From Nioella aestuarii (GTDB lineage: Bacteria > Pseudomonadota > Alphaproteobacteria > Rhodobacterales > Rhodobacteraceae), in the NCBI RefSeq assembly GCF_050896395.1, contig NZ_JBPBBA010000006.1:70872-134871 (forward strand): 64,000 nucleotides of DNA. The letters are read 5' to 3'. Shown here in pieces: positions 1 to 8,221 of the stretch. Within the stretch, counting starts at the first letter, position 1. The number at the start of each line of letters is the position of its first letter. Under the pieces are notes generated by a model. That model saw only the letters and a program-made list of their open reading frames with translations. It was not told the origin of the DNA and searched no databases. The translations under genes and the position numbers were made by a program.

Positions 1-233
1 AGTGAAGCCAATGCCAGTGCCAGAAGATCCGAGTCGTCAGGATGGTGGACAACAACGAGATCGTGCACCAGCGGATGAGACGCGAGCGCCCTTAGTGTTC
101 GTGTCAGCACCATCTGATCCCCGAGCCTTTGATATTGCTTGGGAATATCGCCACCCGCCCGCAAGCCCCGACCTGCCGCCACAATCAGGGCGGCCACGCG
201 CGGGTTGGAGGGATTGGGGGCGTCATGGGTCAT
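1..233 (-). CDS. ispD: IspD, 2-C-methyl-D-erythritol 4-phosphate cytidylyltransferase (N-terminal part, runs off the window)
   Basis: Reading the minus strand from an ATG at 233 gives an open frame to the window edge, about 77 codons. After a short variable start comes AALIVAAGRGLRAGG, then IPKQY. This is the glycine-rich CTP-binding loop plus the lysine typical of IspD, followed by a region reading LTRTLRALASHP. IspD joins CTP to MEP in the non-mevalonate isoprenoid pathway in the cytoplasm. In this bacterial group the gene is often an ispD-ispF fusion, but the C-terminal half lies outside the window, so that cannot be decided. The frame stays open upstream of the ATG to about 402 without another ATG, so the start is probable, not certain. 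It is divergent from dusB. Confidence 0.85.
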   Translation of the reverse strand, partial: MTHDAPNPSNPRVAALIVAAGRGLRAGGDIPKQYQRLGDQMVLTRTLRALASHPLVHDLVVVHHPDDSDLLALALAS

Positions 234-325
234 GCCGTTCTGATAGGGCGAAAGTTGTCCCTGCACAATGTCGCTGAAATCCTGCTCTTGATTGCCTAAA
301 AATTGAGCAACCAATGCGCGATGGA

Positions 326-366
326 AGGTTTCGTCCGTGAAACCTTTGCAACCCCCTTTGAAACCT
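326..366. promoter_or_regulatory. Three copies of the heptamer GAAACCT between ispD and dusB
   Basis: AGGTTTC at 326-332 is the inverse of GAAACCT at 339-345, giving a 7-bp inverted repeat with a 6-base centre. A third, direct copy lies at 360-366, exactly 21 bases (two helical turns) after the second. The block sits in the divergent ispD/dusB spacer, 37 bases before the dusB start. It could be an operator for the dusB-ntrBC operon or a hairpin in its leader. No known regulator is recognised. Confidence 0.35.
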
Positions 367-402
367 CCTACATCGTGGGGTGACTGCTCAAGGATTAATC
401 AC

Positions 403-1386
403 TTGTCCATTTTGCTGGCAGATAAGCCTCTTGCCCCACCGGTTTTTCTGGCCCCTTTGGCCGGAATCACCGATCTGCCGTTTCGCAACCTCGTGTCCGG
501 TTTCGGAGCGGGCCTTGTCGTGTCGGAAATGGTCGCCAGCCAGGAAATGGTTGAGGCGAAGGCCAGTGTCCGCGCCCGTGCAGAGCTGGGTTTTGGATTG
601 GACAACACCGCAGTGCAATTGGCCGGGCGCGAGGCATACTGGATGGCAGAGGCGGCGCGGCTGGCCGAAGGGCAGGGCGCGCGGATCATCGACATCAATA
701 TGGGCTGCCCGGCGAAAAAGGTCGTTAACGGCTATTCCGGCTCGGCTCTGATGAAAGATCTCGACCACGCACTTGGGTTGATCGAGGCCGTTGTGGGGGC
801 GGTCAGCGTTCCGGTGACGCTGAAAACCCGGCTTGGCTGGGATGACGACCTGTTGAATGCGCCGGATCTGGCGCGACGGGCAGAGGCTGCGGGTATCCGC
901 ATGATCACCATTCACGGGCGCACTCGATGCCAGTTCTACAAAGGCGCTGCTGATTGGGCCGCGATCCGTGCGGTGAAACAGGCCGTGAGCATCCCGGTGA
1001 TTGCCAATGGTGACATCATCGACAGCGACACGGCGGGCAAGGCGCTGCGCCTTTCCGGGGCTGATGGCGTCATGGTCGGGCGCGGCGCTCAGGGGCGGCC
1101 GTGGCAGTTGCAGCAGATCGCCCATGACCTTTTTGACGCCGCCGCGCCGGATATCCCCGAGGGCGACGCGCTGGCCGACATGATCGCGGAGCACTATCAG
1201 GCAATGCTGTCCTTTTACGGAGAGGTGCTCGGCGTTCGGGTGTCGCGCAAACATCTGGGCTGGTACATGGACGAGGCAGGAACTGCCAAACCCCTTCGTC
1301 GCGAGGTGCTGACCGCCAGCGACCCGGCCCGCGTGCTGCGGCTGATCCCCCGGATGCTGACAGAAGTTGAGGAGATGGCGGCATGA
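403..1386 (+). CDS. dusB: tRNA-dihydrouridine synthase DusB (NifR3)
   Basis: FMN-dependent enzyme that reduces specific uridines in the D-loop of tRNA, 327 residues, cytoplasmic. The flavin-binding start APLAGITDLPFRN, the motif INMGCPAKKVVNG with the catalytic Cys at about residue 102, and a late HGRTR and GVMVGRGAQG phosphate-binding region are all present. A TTG start at 403 is chosen because AAGGA lies 8 bases before it; an upstream in-frame start at 337 would add 22 residues unlike the family. Its stop overlaps the ntrB start (ATGA), so it heads the classic nifR3-ntrB-ntrC operon known from Rhodobacter. The three GAAACCT copies just upstream may regulate the operon. Confidence 0.93.
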   Translation: MSILLADKPLAPPVFLAPLAGITDLPFRNLVSGFGAGLVVSEMVASQEMVEAKASVRARAELGFGLDNTAVQLAGREAYWMAEAARLAEGQGARIIDINMGCPAKKVVNGYSGSALMKDLDHALGLIEAVVGAVSVPVTLKTRLGWDDDLLNAPDLARRAEAAGIRMITIHGRTRCQFYKGAADWAAIRAVKQAVSIPVIANGDIIDSDTAGKALRLSGADGVMVGRGAQGRPWQLQQIAHDLFDAAAPDIPEGDALADMIAEHYQAMLSFYGEVLGVRVSRKHLGWYMDEAGTAKPLRREVLTASDPARVLRLIPRMLTEVEEMAA

Positions 1387-2465
1387 TCGACCTTACGGCC
1401 ACGCTCTGGACCTCTTTGCCGATTCCGGCGGTGATCATCGACGCAGAGGATCATATCGCCGATGTGAATCCGGCTGCTGAACAATTTCTAAACGCCTCGG
1501 CCCGGTCTCTTAAGGGCAGTCCGGTCTGGGACAAGATCTTTGTCGATGCACCGCTCGAAGAGGCATTTGCGCGGGTCCGGTCCGGCCGTGCACCGCTTTT
1601 TGTCAATGCGGTCGACGTAGGTACCGGCAGCCGCAAACCCGAAAGCTGCGATGTACAGATCGCGCCTTTGGCAGAACAGGGCGACCACGTTCTGGTTTTG
1701 CTTGAAAGCCGCGCTCTGGCGGGCAAGCTGCACCGGGCGCTGACCTCCAAATCCGCAGCGAAATCGGCCATTGGCATGGCCGAGATGCTGGCACATGAAA
1801 TCAAGAACCCGCTGGCAGGCATCACCGGGGCGGCTCAGCTGATTTCCATGTCGGTGTCCGGTGAAGACCTTGAACTGACCGATCTGATCGTCGCCGAAAC
1901 CCGGCGCATTGTGAAGCTGCTCGACCAGGTTGAAGAGTTCGGAAATGTCCGCCCCCCTGCTGTCAAGCCGGCGAATATTCATGATATTCTGGACCGCGCC
2001 AGGAAGTCTGCCGCCTTGGGCTTTGCCGCCCATATGCAGATCGAGGACGACTACGATCCGTCTTTGCCGATGACGATGGCCGACCCGGATCAGTTGCAGC
2101 AGGTATTTCTGAACCTGTTGAAAAATGCCGCCGAGGCGGGTCAGCAGGGCGGCACGATCCGCCTGCGCAGCTTCTATGAGCCGGGCCTAAGGGTGCGCCG
2201 CACCGACGGAACGCGGGGCGCCGTTCCGCTGCATGTGGAAATCAGCGACGACGGCCCCGGCATCAAGCCAGAGATCGCCGCCCATATCTTTGACCCGTTC
2301 GTATCCGGGCGGGAAAACGGCACCGGGCTGGGGCTGGCGCTGGTGTCCAAGATCATCGCCGAACACGACGGCTGGATTGCGGTGGACTCCGTACCCGGCA
2401 GAACCGTGTTTCGCATTTCTCTTCCGGTCGCGCCTTCGCGCCCGGCCAAACCGCAAGACCGCTGA
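1383..2465 (+). CDS. ntrB: Nitrogen regulation sensor kinase NtrB
   Basis: Cytoplasmic histidine kinase/phosphatase of 360 residues that controls NtrC according to nitrogen status, normally through protein PII. An N-terminal PAS-like domain (about residues 10-110, beginning WTSLPIPAVIIDAEDHI) is followed by the H-box AEMLAHEIKNPL with the phospho-accepting His at about 138. The ATP-binding domain follows, with NLLKNAAEA (N box), DDGPGI (G1) and GTGLGLALV (G2). There is no membrane segment, as expected for NtrB and unlike NtrY. It overlaps dusB by 4 bases and lies 12 bases before ntrC, so all three are probably one transcript. Confidence 0.95.
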   Translation: MIDLTATLWTSLPIPAVIIDAEDHIADVNPAAEQFLNASARSLKGSPVWDKIFVDAPLEEAFARVRSGRAPLFVNAVDVGTGSRKPESCDVQIAPLAEQGDHVLVLLESRALAGKLHRALTSKSAAKSAIGMAEMLAHEIKNPLAGITGAAQLISMSVSGEDLELTDLIVAETRRIVKLLDQVEEFGNVRPPAVKPANIHDILDRARKSAALGFAAHMQIEDDYDPSLPMTMADPDQLQQVFLNLLKNAAEAGQQGGTIRLRSFYEPGLRVRRTDGTRGAVPLHVEISDDGPGIKPEIAAHIFDPFVSGRENGTGLGLALVSKIIAEHDGWIAVDSVPGRTVFRISLPVAPSRPAKPQDR

Positions 2466-2477
2466 GGACGACCAACC

Positions 2478-3854
2478 ATGGATGGAACCGTACTAGTCGC
2501 CGATGATGACCGCACGATCCGAACTGTATTGACGCAGGCCCTGACCCGAGCGGGTTGCAAGGTCCATGCGACCTCATCGCTTGTGACGCTCATGAGATGG
2601 GTAGATGAGGGCAAGGGTGACCTTGTGATCTCGGATGTGATGATGCCTGACGGGAACGGCTTGGATATGCTGCCCAAGATCAGCGAGAAACGTCCCGGCC
2701 TTCCGGTCATTGTGATCTCGGCCCAAAACACCATCATGACAGCCATTCAGGCAACCGAAGCGGATGCCTATGACTATCTGCCCAAGCCCTTCGACCTGCC
2801 GGACCTGATGAAGCGATCAGCCCGCGCGCTGGAGCTGAAGCGCCGCGCCCCCGTGACGCGCACGTCTGGTGCGGCCAATGGCAATGCCCCGCAAGAAGAT
2901 TTGCCGCTGGTCGGACGCACGGCCACAATGCAGGCGCTCTACCGGTTGGTGGCGCGGGTTATGAATGCCGAATTACCGGTCCTGATTACCGGTGAAAGCG
3001 GGACGGGCAAAAGCCTGATCGGCCGCGCGATCCACGATTTTTCCGACCGGCGCACATTGCCGTTCGTCACAGTAACCGCCGCTGACCTCGACGCCCCGGA
3101 TGGGCCGCAACAGGTGTTGTCCCGCGTCCGGGACGGATCCTTGATGTTTGACGAGATCGGGGATTTCGACGATGCCTCCCAAGGCAAGATCGTCCGCATG
3201 TTGGACGGGTTCGGAGAAGGCGCGCCGCGCGTCATGGCGACCAGCCAGAAGGATCTGACAGAACGGATGGAGGCGGGAGCGTTTCGTCAGGATCTGTTCT
3301 ATCGCCTGTCGGGCGTGACCATTGCGGTTCCGGCCCTGCGCGAGAGGGTGGATGACATCCCGCTGCTGGCAGAGCACTTCCTGGCCCGGTCCGAGCGCGA
3401 CGGCCTTCCGACGCGCCGTATTTCGCCCGGCGCGATGGAAATGATCCGCGCCTACAGCTGGCCGGGTAATGTTCGTCAGCTGGAAAACACTGTGCGCCGC
3501 CTGACGGTGACGAGCCCGGTCGAGGTCATCGGCAAGCCAGAGGTCGAGGCAGTTCTGGGCAATCAGCCCGAGATTGAACCGTTGATCGGATCGAATGACG
3601 GAGAAAAGCTGTCGGCCTCCGTCGCCAAGCATCTGAAGCGGTATTTCGATCTGCATGGCGGTGTGTTGCCGCCCCCGGGCTTGTACACACGTATTCTGCG
3701 AGAGGTGGAACTGCCATTGATCGAGATCGCCCTCGATGCGACGGGGGGCAATCAGGCGAAATGCGCCGACCTTCTTGGTATCAACCGCAATACGCTGCGT
3801 AAGAAGATCACCGATCTGGATATTCGCGTGACTCGCCGCCGGAAGTTGATGTAA
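2478..3854 (+). CDS. ntrC: Nitrogen response regulator NtrC, lacking the sigma54-contact loop
   Basis: Response regulator of 458 residues. The receiver domain carries the phospho-Asp at about residue 53 (ISDVMMPDGNG) and Lys in LPKPF. The AAA+ domain has Walker A GESGTGKS (about 172-179) and Walker B SLMFDEIGD (about 221-229). The C-terminal Fis-type helix-turn-helix lies at about 420-447 (ATGGNQAKCADLLGINRNTL). Between Walker A and B the segment that should carry the GAFTGA sigma54-contact loop is missing: the chain passes from VTVTAADLDAPDG to LSRVRDGSLMFDE. In Rhodobacter capsulatus an NtrC of this kind activates the housekeeping RNA polymerase, and the same is inferred here. A typical AAGGAG is absent, but GAGGA lies about 10 bases before the ATG. 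Confidence 0.95.
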   Translation: MDGTVLVADDDRTIRTVLTQALTRAGCKVHATSSLVTLMRWVDEGKGDLVISDVMMPDGNGLDMLPKISEKRPGLPVIVISAQNTIMTAIQATEADAYDYLPKPFDLPDLMKRSARALELKRRAPVTRTSGAANGNAPQEDLPLVGRTATMQALYRLVARVMNAELPVLITGESGTGKSLIGRAIHDFSDRRTLPFVTVTAADLDAPDGPQQVLSRVRDGSLMFDEIGDFDDASQGKIVRMLDGFGEGAPRVMATSQKDLTERMEAGAFRQDLFYRLSGVTIAVPALRERVDDIPLLAEHFLARSERDGLPTRRISPGAMEMIRAYSWPGNVRQLENTVRRLTVTSPVEVIGKPEVEAVLGNQPEIEPLIGSNDGEKLSASVAKHLKRYFDLHGGVLPPPGLYTRILREVELPLIEIALDATGGNQAKCADLLGINRNTLRKKITDLDIRVTRRRKLM

Positions 3855-3916
3855 AACCGCAACAGTAGCGTTGCCCGCATGTGACGGCGGAAGATTGGCT
3901 ACTCTATTTTGCGGTC

Positions 3917-3933
3917 GGGCGGGATTTCCGCCC
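3917..3933 (+). promoter_or_regulatory. GC hairpin in the ntrC-ntrY spacer, at the ntrY start
   Basis: GGGCGG at 3917-3922 and CCGCCC at 3928-3933 form a 6-bp stem with loop GATTT. It sits five bases before the likely ATG of ntrY at 3939 and after a possible TTG start at 3909. There is no T-run, so it is unlikely to be a terminator. It may affect ribosome access to ntrY or be chance. Confidence 0.3.
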
Positions 3934-3938
3934 AACAT

Positions 3939-6209
3939 ATGAGGCTTCTCCGGGTGGATACCCCTGCGCAGAGTGATGCAGATTCCCCACTGATGCGGTT
4001 GCTGGCCCTGCGCCAGCAGCGCCGTCTGCGCACCATCGGCACTTTTGCGCTTGTTTTGCTTGGGCCGGTTCTGGCGGTTGCGACCTTCCTGGTGATGGGG
4101 CCACTGGGGCAGGCGGTGGCTTCGCCCTCGCTGCGCCTGGTTTTGCTGGCGGATCTTGTCTACACGCTGGTTGTGGCGGCTCTGGTCTTTTACCGGATCG
4201 CAAAGATGATCGCCGCGCGGCGCGCGCATTCGGCAGGGTCGCGGCTGCACTTGCGGCTGACGGGCGTCTTCGTGCTGCTGGCGCTCCTGCCTACGGTCGC
4301 CGTTGCGGTCTTTGCCACCATCACCGTGAATATGGGGCTGGAGGGCTGGTTTTCCGACCGGGTGCGCAATGCGCTCGGCCATTCGGTGGAGGCCGCCCAT
4401 GCCTATCAACAGGAACACCGAGATGACCTGAGCGAGGATGCTGTCGCTTTGGCGGCCTTCCTGAATCTCAACCGTCGAGCCACGCCGTTCCTTGCAGATG
4501 GTGATCTTCGTCAGCTTCTCAGTCAGGGACAGGGGGCCATTCAGCGCGGGTTGAAGGAAGCATATGTGATCGACGGCGGCGGCGAGATCCGGGCGCGGGG
4601 CGAACGCAGCTACCTGTTTGATTACGAGAGGCCGTCCGATGAAGATCTTGAGGCGGCCATCAATGGCGATGTGATCGTTATCGAGGATCGCACCACGAAT
4701 GAATTCCGCGCCCTTGTGCGCTTAACCGCCTTTGCCGACCGCTATCTCTATATCAGTCGAGAGGTGGATGGACAGATCATCGCGCTGCTGGATGAAACGC
4801 AGGCTACTGTCGGGTTGTATCGCCAGCTGGAAAACGAACGGGGACAGTTCCTGTTTCAGTTCGGCCTGATTTACCTGGGGTTCGCGGTGATCCTGATTTT
4901 GGCCGCGATCTGGCTGGGGCTTTGGTTCGCCGAACGCCTGTCGCGCCCGGTTGGGCGCCTGGCCGGGGCCGCGCAACGCGTTGGTATCGGGGATCTCGAT
5001 GTGCGCGTGCAGGAAGAAGAGGGCGACGATGAAATTGCCATGCTGGGGCGCCTGTTTAACCAGATGACCCGGCAATTGAAGGGCCAGCGCGATGCGCTGA
5101 TCGAACAAAACGGCCGCACCGAAGAACGCCGCCGACAATTCGATTCCGTGCTGAGCTCGGTCACGTCCGGTGTAATAGGGCTGGATGCTGACGGGCGTAT
5201 CGACTTCATGAACCGGTCGGCGATCCGTCTGCTCGATCTGGTCGAAGCGCGCGATCACGGGATCAGCCTGGCCGTTGCGGTGCCGGAATATGCCACCTTG
5301 TTCGACCGTTTGCGCGACCGGGCCGCACCAGTCGTGCAAGAGGAAATCAAGGTTACGCGCCGGGGGAAATTGGAAAGCCTGCTGGTGCGCATGTCGATGC
5401 GGCTGGATGAAAACGGTGAACTGGAGGGCTACGTGGTGGCCTTCGACGACGTGACCGATCTTGTCAGTGCGCAGCGCATGGCAGCCTGGGGGGATGTGGC
5501 CCGTCGCATCGCGCACGAAATCAAGAACCCGCTGACACCCATCCAGCTAAGTGCGGAACGGGTGCGGCGTAAATTCGGTAAGTTGCTGGAAGAGGCCGAT
5601 GCCGAGCAGCTTGAGCAATTGACCGACGTGATCGTCCGCCAGACCAATGACCTGCGCCGGATCGTCGATGAGTTTTCCAAGTTTGCCCGGATGCCGGAAC
5701 CCGAACGTCAGCCAGAAGATCTGACGCGACTTTTGTCCGATGCAGTGCTGCTGCAAAAAGCGGGCCAACCTGGAACCGTATTTGTCAGCGACATTCCCGA
5801 TGGTCCGGTGAACGCCGATGTTGACGCGACCATGATCGGTCAGGCGCTGACCAACCTGATCAAGAATGGCGGAGAAGCCATTGAATCCTTGCAGGAAAAA
5901 GGTGCACCCGAAGGGCATATTCCCGAAATTCGCGTGTCGATGACATTGCAGCCTGACTCGGCCGTCATCACCATCAGCGACAACGGCATCGGCCTGCCGC
6001 CGGATCGGGCGCGGCTTTTCGAACCCTATGTGACGACGCGGGAAAAGGGGACCGGATTGGGCCTGCCGATCGTAAAGAAGATCATTGAAGAACATGGCGG
6101 GTCGCTGGACCTGCTGGATGCAGAGCCCTTTGCAGATGGCGCGCATCCGGGTGCCATGGCACGGATTGTGCTGCCACGCCTGTCTGAGGACGGAGGAGAA
6201 GCGATATGA
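3939..6209 (+). CDS. ntrY: Membrane sensor histidine kinase NtrY
   Basis: Large sensor kinase of about 756 residues, partner of NtrX in nitrogen and redox-related signalling. Hydrophobic stretches near the N terminus (FALVLLGPVLAVATFLVMG; LVLLADLVYTLVVAALVFY; LTGVFVLLALLPTVAVAVFA) and one near residue 320 (FGLIYLGFAVILILAAIWLGLWF) bracket an extracytoplasmic sensing region. A HAMP linker, a PAS domain, the H-box ARRIAHEIKNPLTPIQLSAE (His about 526) and an ATPase domain ending GTGLGLPIV follow. The start is uncertain: TTG at 3909, ATG at 3939 and ATG at 3993 are in frame and none has a strong ribosome site. I chose the ATG at 3939. The stop overlaps ntrX by 4 bases. Confidence 0.92.
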   Translation: MRLLRVDTPAQSDADSPLMRLLALRQQRRLRTIGTFALVLLGPVLAVATFLVMGPLGQAVASPSLRLVLLADLVYTLVVAALVFYRIAKMIAARRAHSAGSRLHLRLTGVFVLLALLPTVAVAVFATITVNMGLEGWFSDRVRNALGHSVEAAHAYQQEHRDDLSEDAVALAAFLNLNRRATPFLADGDLRQLLSQGQGAIQRGLKEAYVIDGGGEIRARGERSYLFDYERPSDEDLEAAINGDVIVIEDRTTNEFRALVRLTAFADRYLYISREVDGQIIALLDETQATVGLYRQLENERGQFLFQFGLIYLGFAVILILAAIWLGLWFAERLSRPVGRLAGAAQRVGIGDLDVRVQEEEGDDEIAMLGRLFNQMTRQLKGQRDALIEQNGRTEERRRQFDSVLSSVTSGVIGLDADGRIDFMNRSAIRLLDLVEARDHGISLAVAVPEYATLFDRLRDRAAPVVQEEIKVTRRGKLESLLVRMSMRLDENGELEGYVVAFDDVTDLVSAQRMAAWGDVARRIAHEIKNPLTPIQLSAERVRRKFGKLLEEADAEQLEQLTDVIVRQTNDLRRIVDEFSKFARMPEPERQPEDLTRLLSDAVLLQKAGQPGTVFVSDIPDGPVNADVDATMIGQALTNLIKNGGEAIESLQEKGAPEGHIPEIRVSMTLQPDSAVITISDNGIGLPPDRARLFEPYVTTREKGTGLGLPIVKKIIEEHGGSLDLLDAEPFADGAHPGAMARIVLPRLSEDGGEAI

Positions 6210-7609
6210 GCGATATTCTGGTTGTCGATGACGAACGCGATATTCGAGAGCTGATTTGTGACATCCTTCAGGATGAAGGCTTTACGACCCGTATGGCGTC
6301 GAATTCCGATGAATGCATGGCCGAGCTGAACAAGGAGCCGCCGGGGATGATGATCCTCGATATCTGGCTCAAGGACAGCAACATGGACGGCATCGACATC
6401 CTGTCCCATGTGAAACGCGACAACCCCGATGTGCCGGTGGTCATCATTTCGGGCCATGGCAACATTGAGATTGCGGTGGCCGCAATCAAGCAAGGGGCCT
6501 TCGATTTCATTGAGAAGCCCTTCAATATCGACCAGCTTCTGGTGGTGATCCGCCGCGCGATGGAGGTCAGCCGCCTGCGTCGCGAAAATTCTGTGCTTCG
6601 CCGTCAGGATGGCCGGTCAGATGAGATGATCGGCGCGGGTGCGGCCTTCAAGACATTGAAATCACAGCTCGACAAAGTCACCAAGTCCAATGGGCGGGTG
6701 ATGCTGACCGGCGGGCCGGGATCGGGCAAGGAAATCTCCGCCCGCTATATCCACGCCCATTCGGACCGCTCTGGCGCGCCCTTTGTGACGGTCAGTTCGG
6801 CCTCGGTATCGCCCGATCACATGGAAGAGGTGTTGTTTGGCCGCGAAAGTTCTGAACGTGGCGTCGAACAGGGCCTTCTGGAACAGGCGCATGGCGGCGT
6901 TGTGTTCTTTGACGAAATCGCTGACATGCCGCTTGGAACCCAGTCCAAGATCCTGCGAGTGCTGGTGGATCAAAGCTTTACCCGAGTTGGCGGCACGTCG
7001 AAGGTGCGGGTTGACCTGAGGGTGATTTCCTCGACCACGCGCGATCTGAAAGTGGAAATCGCGTCGGGGAACTTCCGCGAAGAGCTGTACCATCGTCTGA
7101 ATGTTGTTCCGATTGATGTGCCGAGCCTAGAGGACCGCCGCGAGGATATCCCTGAACTGGCCCGCCATTTCATCGAACGGTTCAACCGAGAGCAGGGGTT
7201 GCCCCTGCGCGAGTTGGGGCAGGATGCCGAGGCGATGCTGCAAACCATGCGCTGGCCGGGCAATATCCGCGAGCTGCGCAACGTGATTGAACGGGTGCTG
7301 ATCCTGGGTGAGGGGACTGGCCCGATCGAGGCGAAGGACTTGCCGGGGCAGGGGGCGGTGGCCAGCGAAGACGAACGGATTGCCCTGTCGCCTGGCCTGA
7401 CGACGCTGCCGTTGCGCGAGGCGCGCGAACTGTTCGAGCGTCATTACCTGATGGCCCAGATCAACCGCTTCGGGGGCAATATCAGCCGCACCGCCAATTT
7501 CGTGGGGATGGAGCGCAGCGCACTGCACCGCAAGCTGAAATCTTTGGGCGTTGTGACAACCAACCGCGCGGGTGCGCGGGTGGCTCAGGTGGAAGACAGC
7601 GGCGATTGA
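6206..7609 (+). CDS. ntrX: Response regulator NtrX
   Basis: Response regulator of 467 residues paired with NtrY. The receiver domain (about 1-120) has acidic residues VVDDERD, phospho-Asp about 52 (MMILDIWLKD) and Lys in IEKPF. The AAA+ domain has a Walker A-like GGPGSGKE (about 169-176, ending in Glu instead of Ser/Thr) and Walker B GGVVFFDEIADM. The C-terminal helix-turn-helix is NISRTANFVGMERSALHRKL. The sigma54 loop is replaced by a sequence around SSERGV (about 215-220) with no GAFTGA, so sigma54-dependent activation is not expected. ATGA overlap with ntrY gives translational coupling. It converges on the lipoprotein gene, whose stop lies 4 bases away. Confidence 0.94.
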   Translation: MSDILVVDDERDIRELICDILQDEGFTTRMASNSDECMAELNKEPPGMMILDIWLKDSNMDGIDILSHVKRDNPDVPVVIISGHGNIEIAVAAIKQGAFDFIEKPFNIDQLLVVIRRAMEVSRLRRENSVLRRQDGRSDEMIGAGAAFKTLKSQLDKVTKSNGRVMLTGGPGSGKEISARYIHAHSDRSGAPFVTVSSASVSPDHMEEVLFGRESSERGVEQGLLEQAHGGVVFFDEIADMPLGTQSKILRVLVDQSFTRVGGTSKVRVDLRVISSTTRDLKVEIASGNFREELYHRLNVVPIDVPSLEDRREDIPELARHFIERFNREQGLPLRELGQDAEAMLQTMRWPGNIRELRNVIERVLILGEGTGPIEAKDLPGQGAVASEDERIALSPGLTTLPLREARELFERHYLMAQINRFGGNISRTANFVGMERSALHRKLKSLGVVTTNRAGARVAQVEDSGD

Positions 7610-7613
7610 CTGG

Positions 7614-8063
7614 TCATGGATTGACGATCATCGACGCGCCGCCGTTGCGGATCACGCAGGTATCGTCTGTGAGGGGAGCCATGATGGTCGAGGGGCGCAC
7701 CGGCTGATCCGAGGGGCACATCGGCAGGCTGACCCTCGCATAACCGCGCCCGCCCATGCACCCCGTGAAGGCCGTGGCGCGCAGGTCTTCGTTCAGATCG
7801 ACTGAATATGGCTCGCCACCGGTCCAATGTCCTGCGCTGGTTACGCAGTTTCCGGCAGCGTCACAGGTTGTGGTGCCGGGGTGAAAAACGCGCGGAGTTA
7901 AGCGGGTGACAATCCGGGGCGGGTACGTGTTTTGCGCTTCGGCCTCGCATAATGCGGTATCTCTATCCCGAGCGGCAAGAGAGCGCCCCTCGGCATAATA
8001 TTCAGTTACATTGCATGACGACAGCATAAGAAAGGTTGCGGCAATAGCGGCAGGACGGATCAT
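7614..8063 (-). CDS. Small cysteine-containing outer lipoprotein of unknown function
   Basis: 149 residues with a short lipoprotein signal: positively charged start, hydrophobic core, then a lipobox LSSC with the lipid-bearing Cys at residue 17. The mature part contains five further Cys residues (around LCEAE, TTCDAAGNCV, FTGCMG, LPMCPSD and DTCVIRNGG), which suggests disulfide bonds in the periplasm. I do not recognise a domain. It is convergent with ntrX and divergent from trkA, so it is probably transcribed alone. Membrane anchoring is inferred from the signal only. Confidence 0.7.
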   Translation of the reverse strand: MIRPAAIAATFLMLSSCNVTEYYAEGRSLAARDRDTALCEAEAQNTYPPRIVTRLTPRVFHPGTTTCDAAGNCVTSAGHWTGGEPYSVDLNEDLRATAFTGCMGGRGYARVSLPMCPSDQPVRPSTIMAPLTDDTCVIRNGGASMIVNP

Positions 8064-8221
8064 GGTGGCCTCGGATCAAATAAAGCAATGGCCTGATCAT
8101 ACCCCGAATTCCTTACCGCGCCAGAGGCTCTGACCGGGGCTGGCAATTGACGGCTGTCCCCGTCTCTGCCATGCAGAGGACCCGGCCTGGTGGCCGGTCA
8201 GACGAGGACGGGCAAGGACCG

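Noticed and set aside
234..402. Extension of ispD upstream of its ATG, where the frame stays open
   Set aside because: There is no ATG and no ribosome site; the stretch better fits a divergent promoter region with the GAAACCT repeats.
2973..4418. A 481-codon minus-strand open frame opposite ntrC and ntrY
   Set aside because: Antisense to two clear regulators, rich in Arg, Gln and His, no domain.
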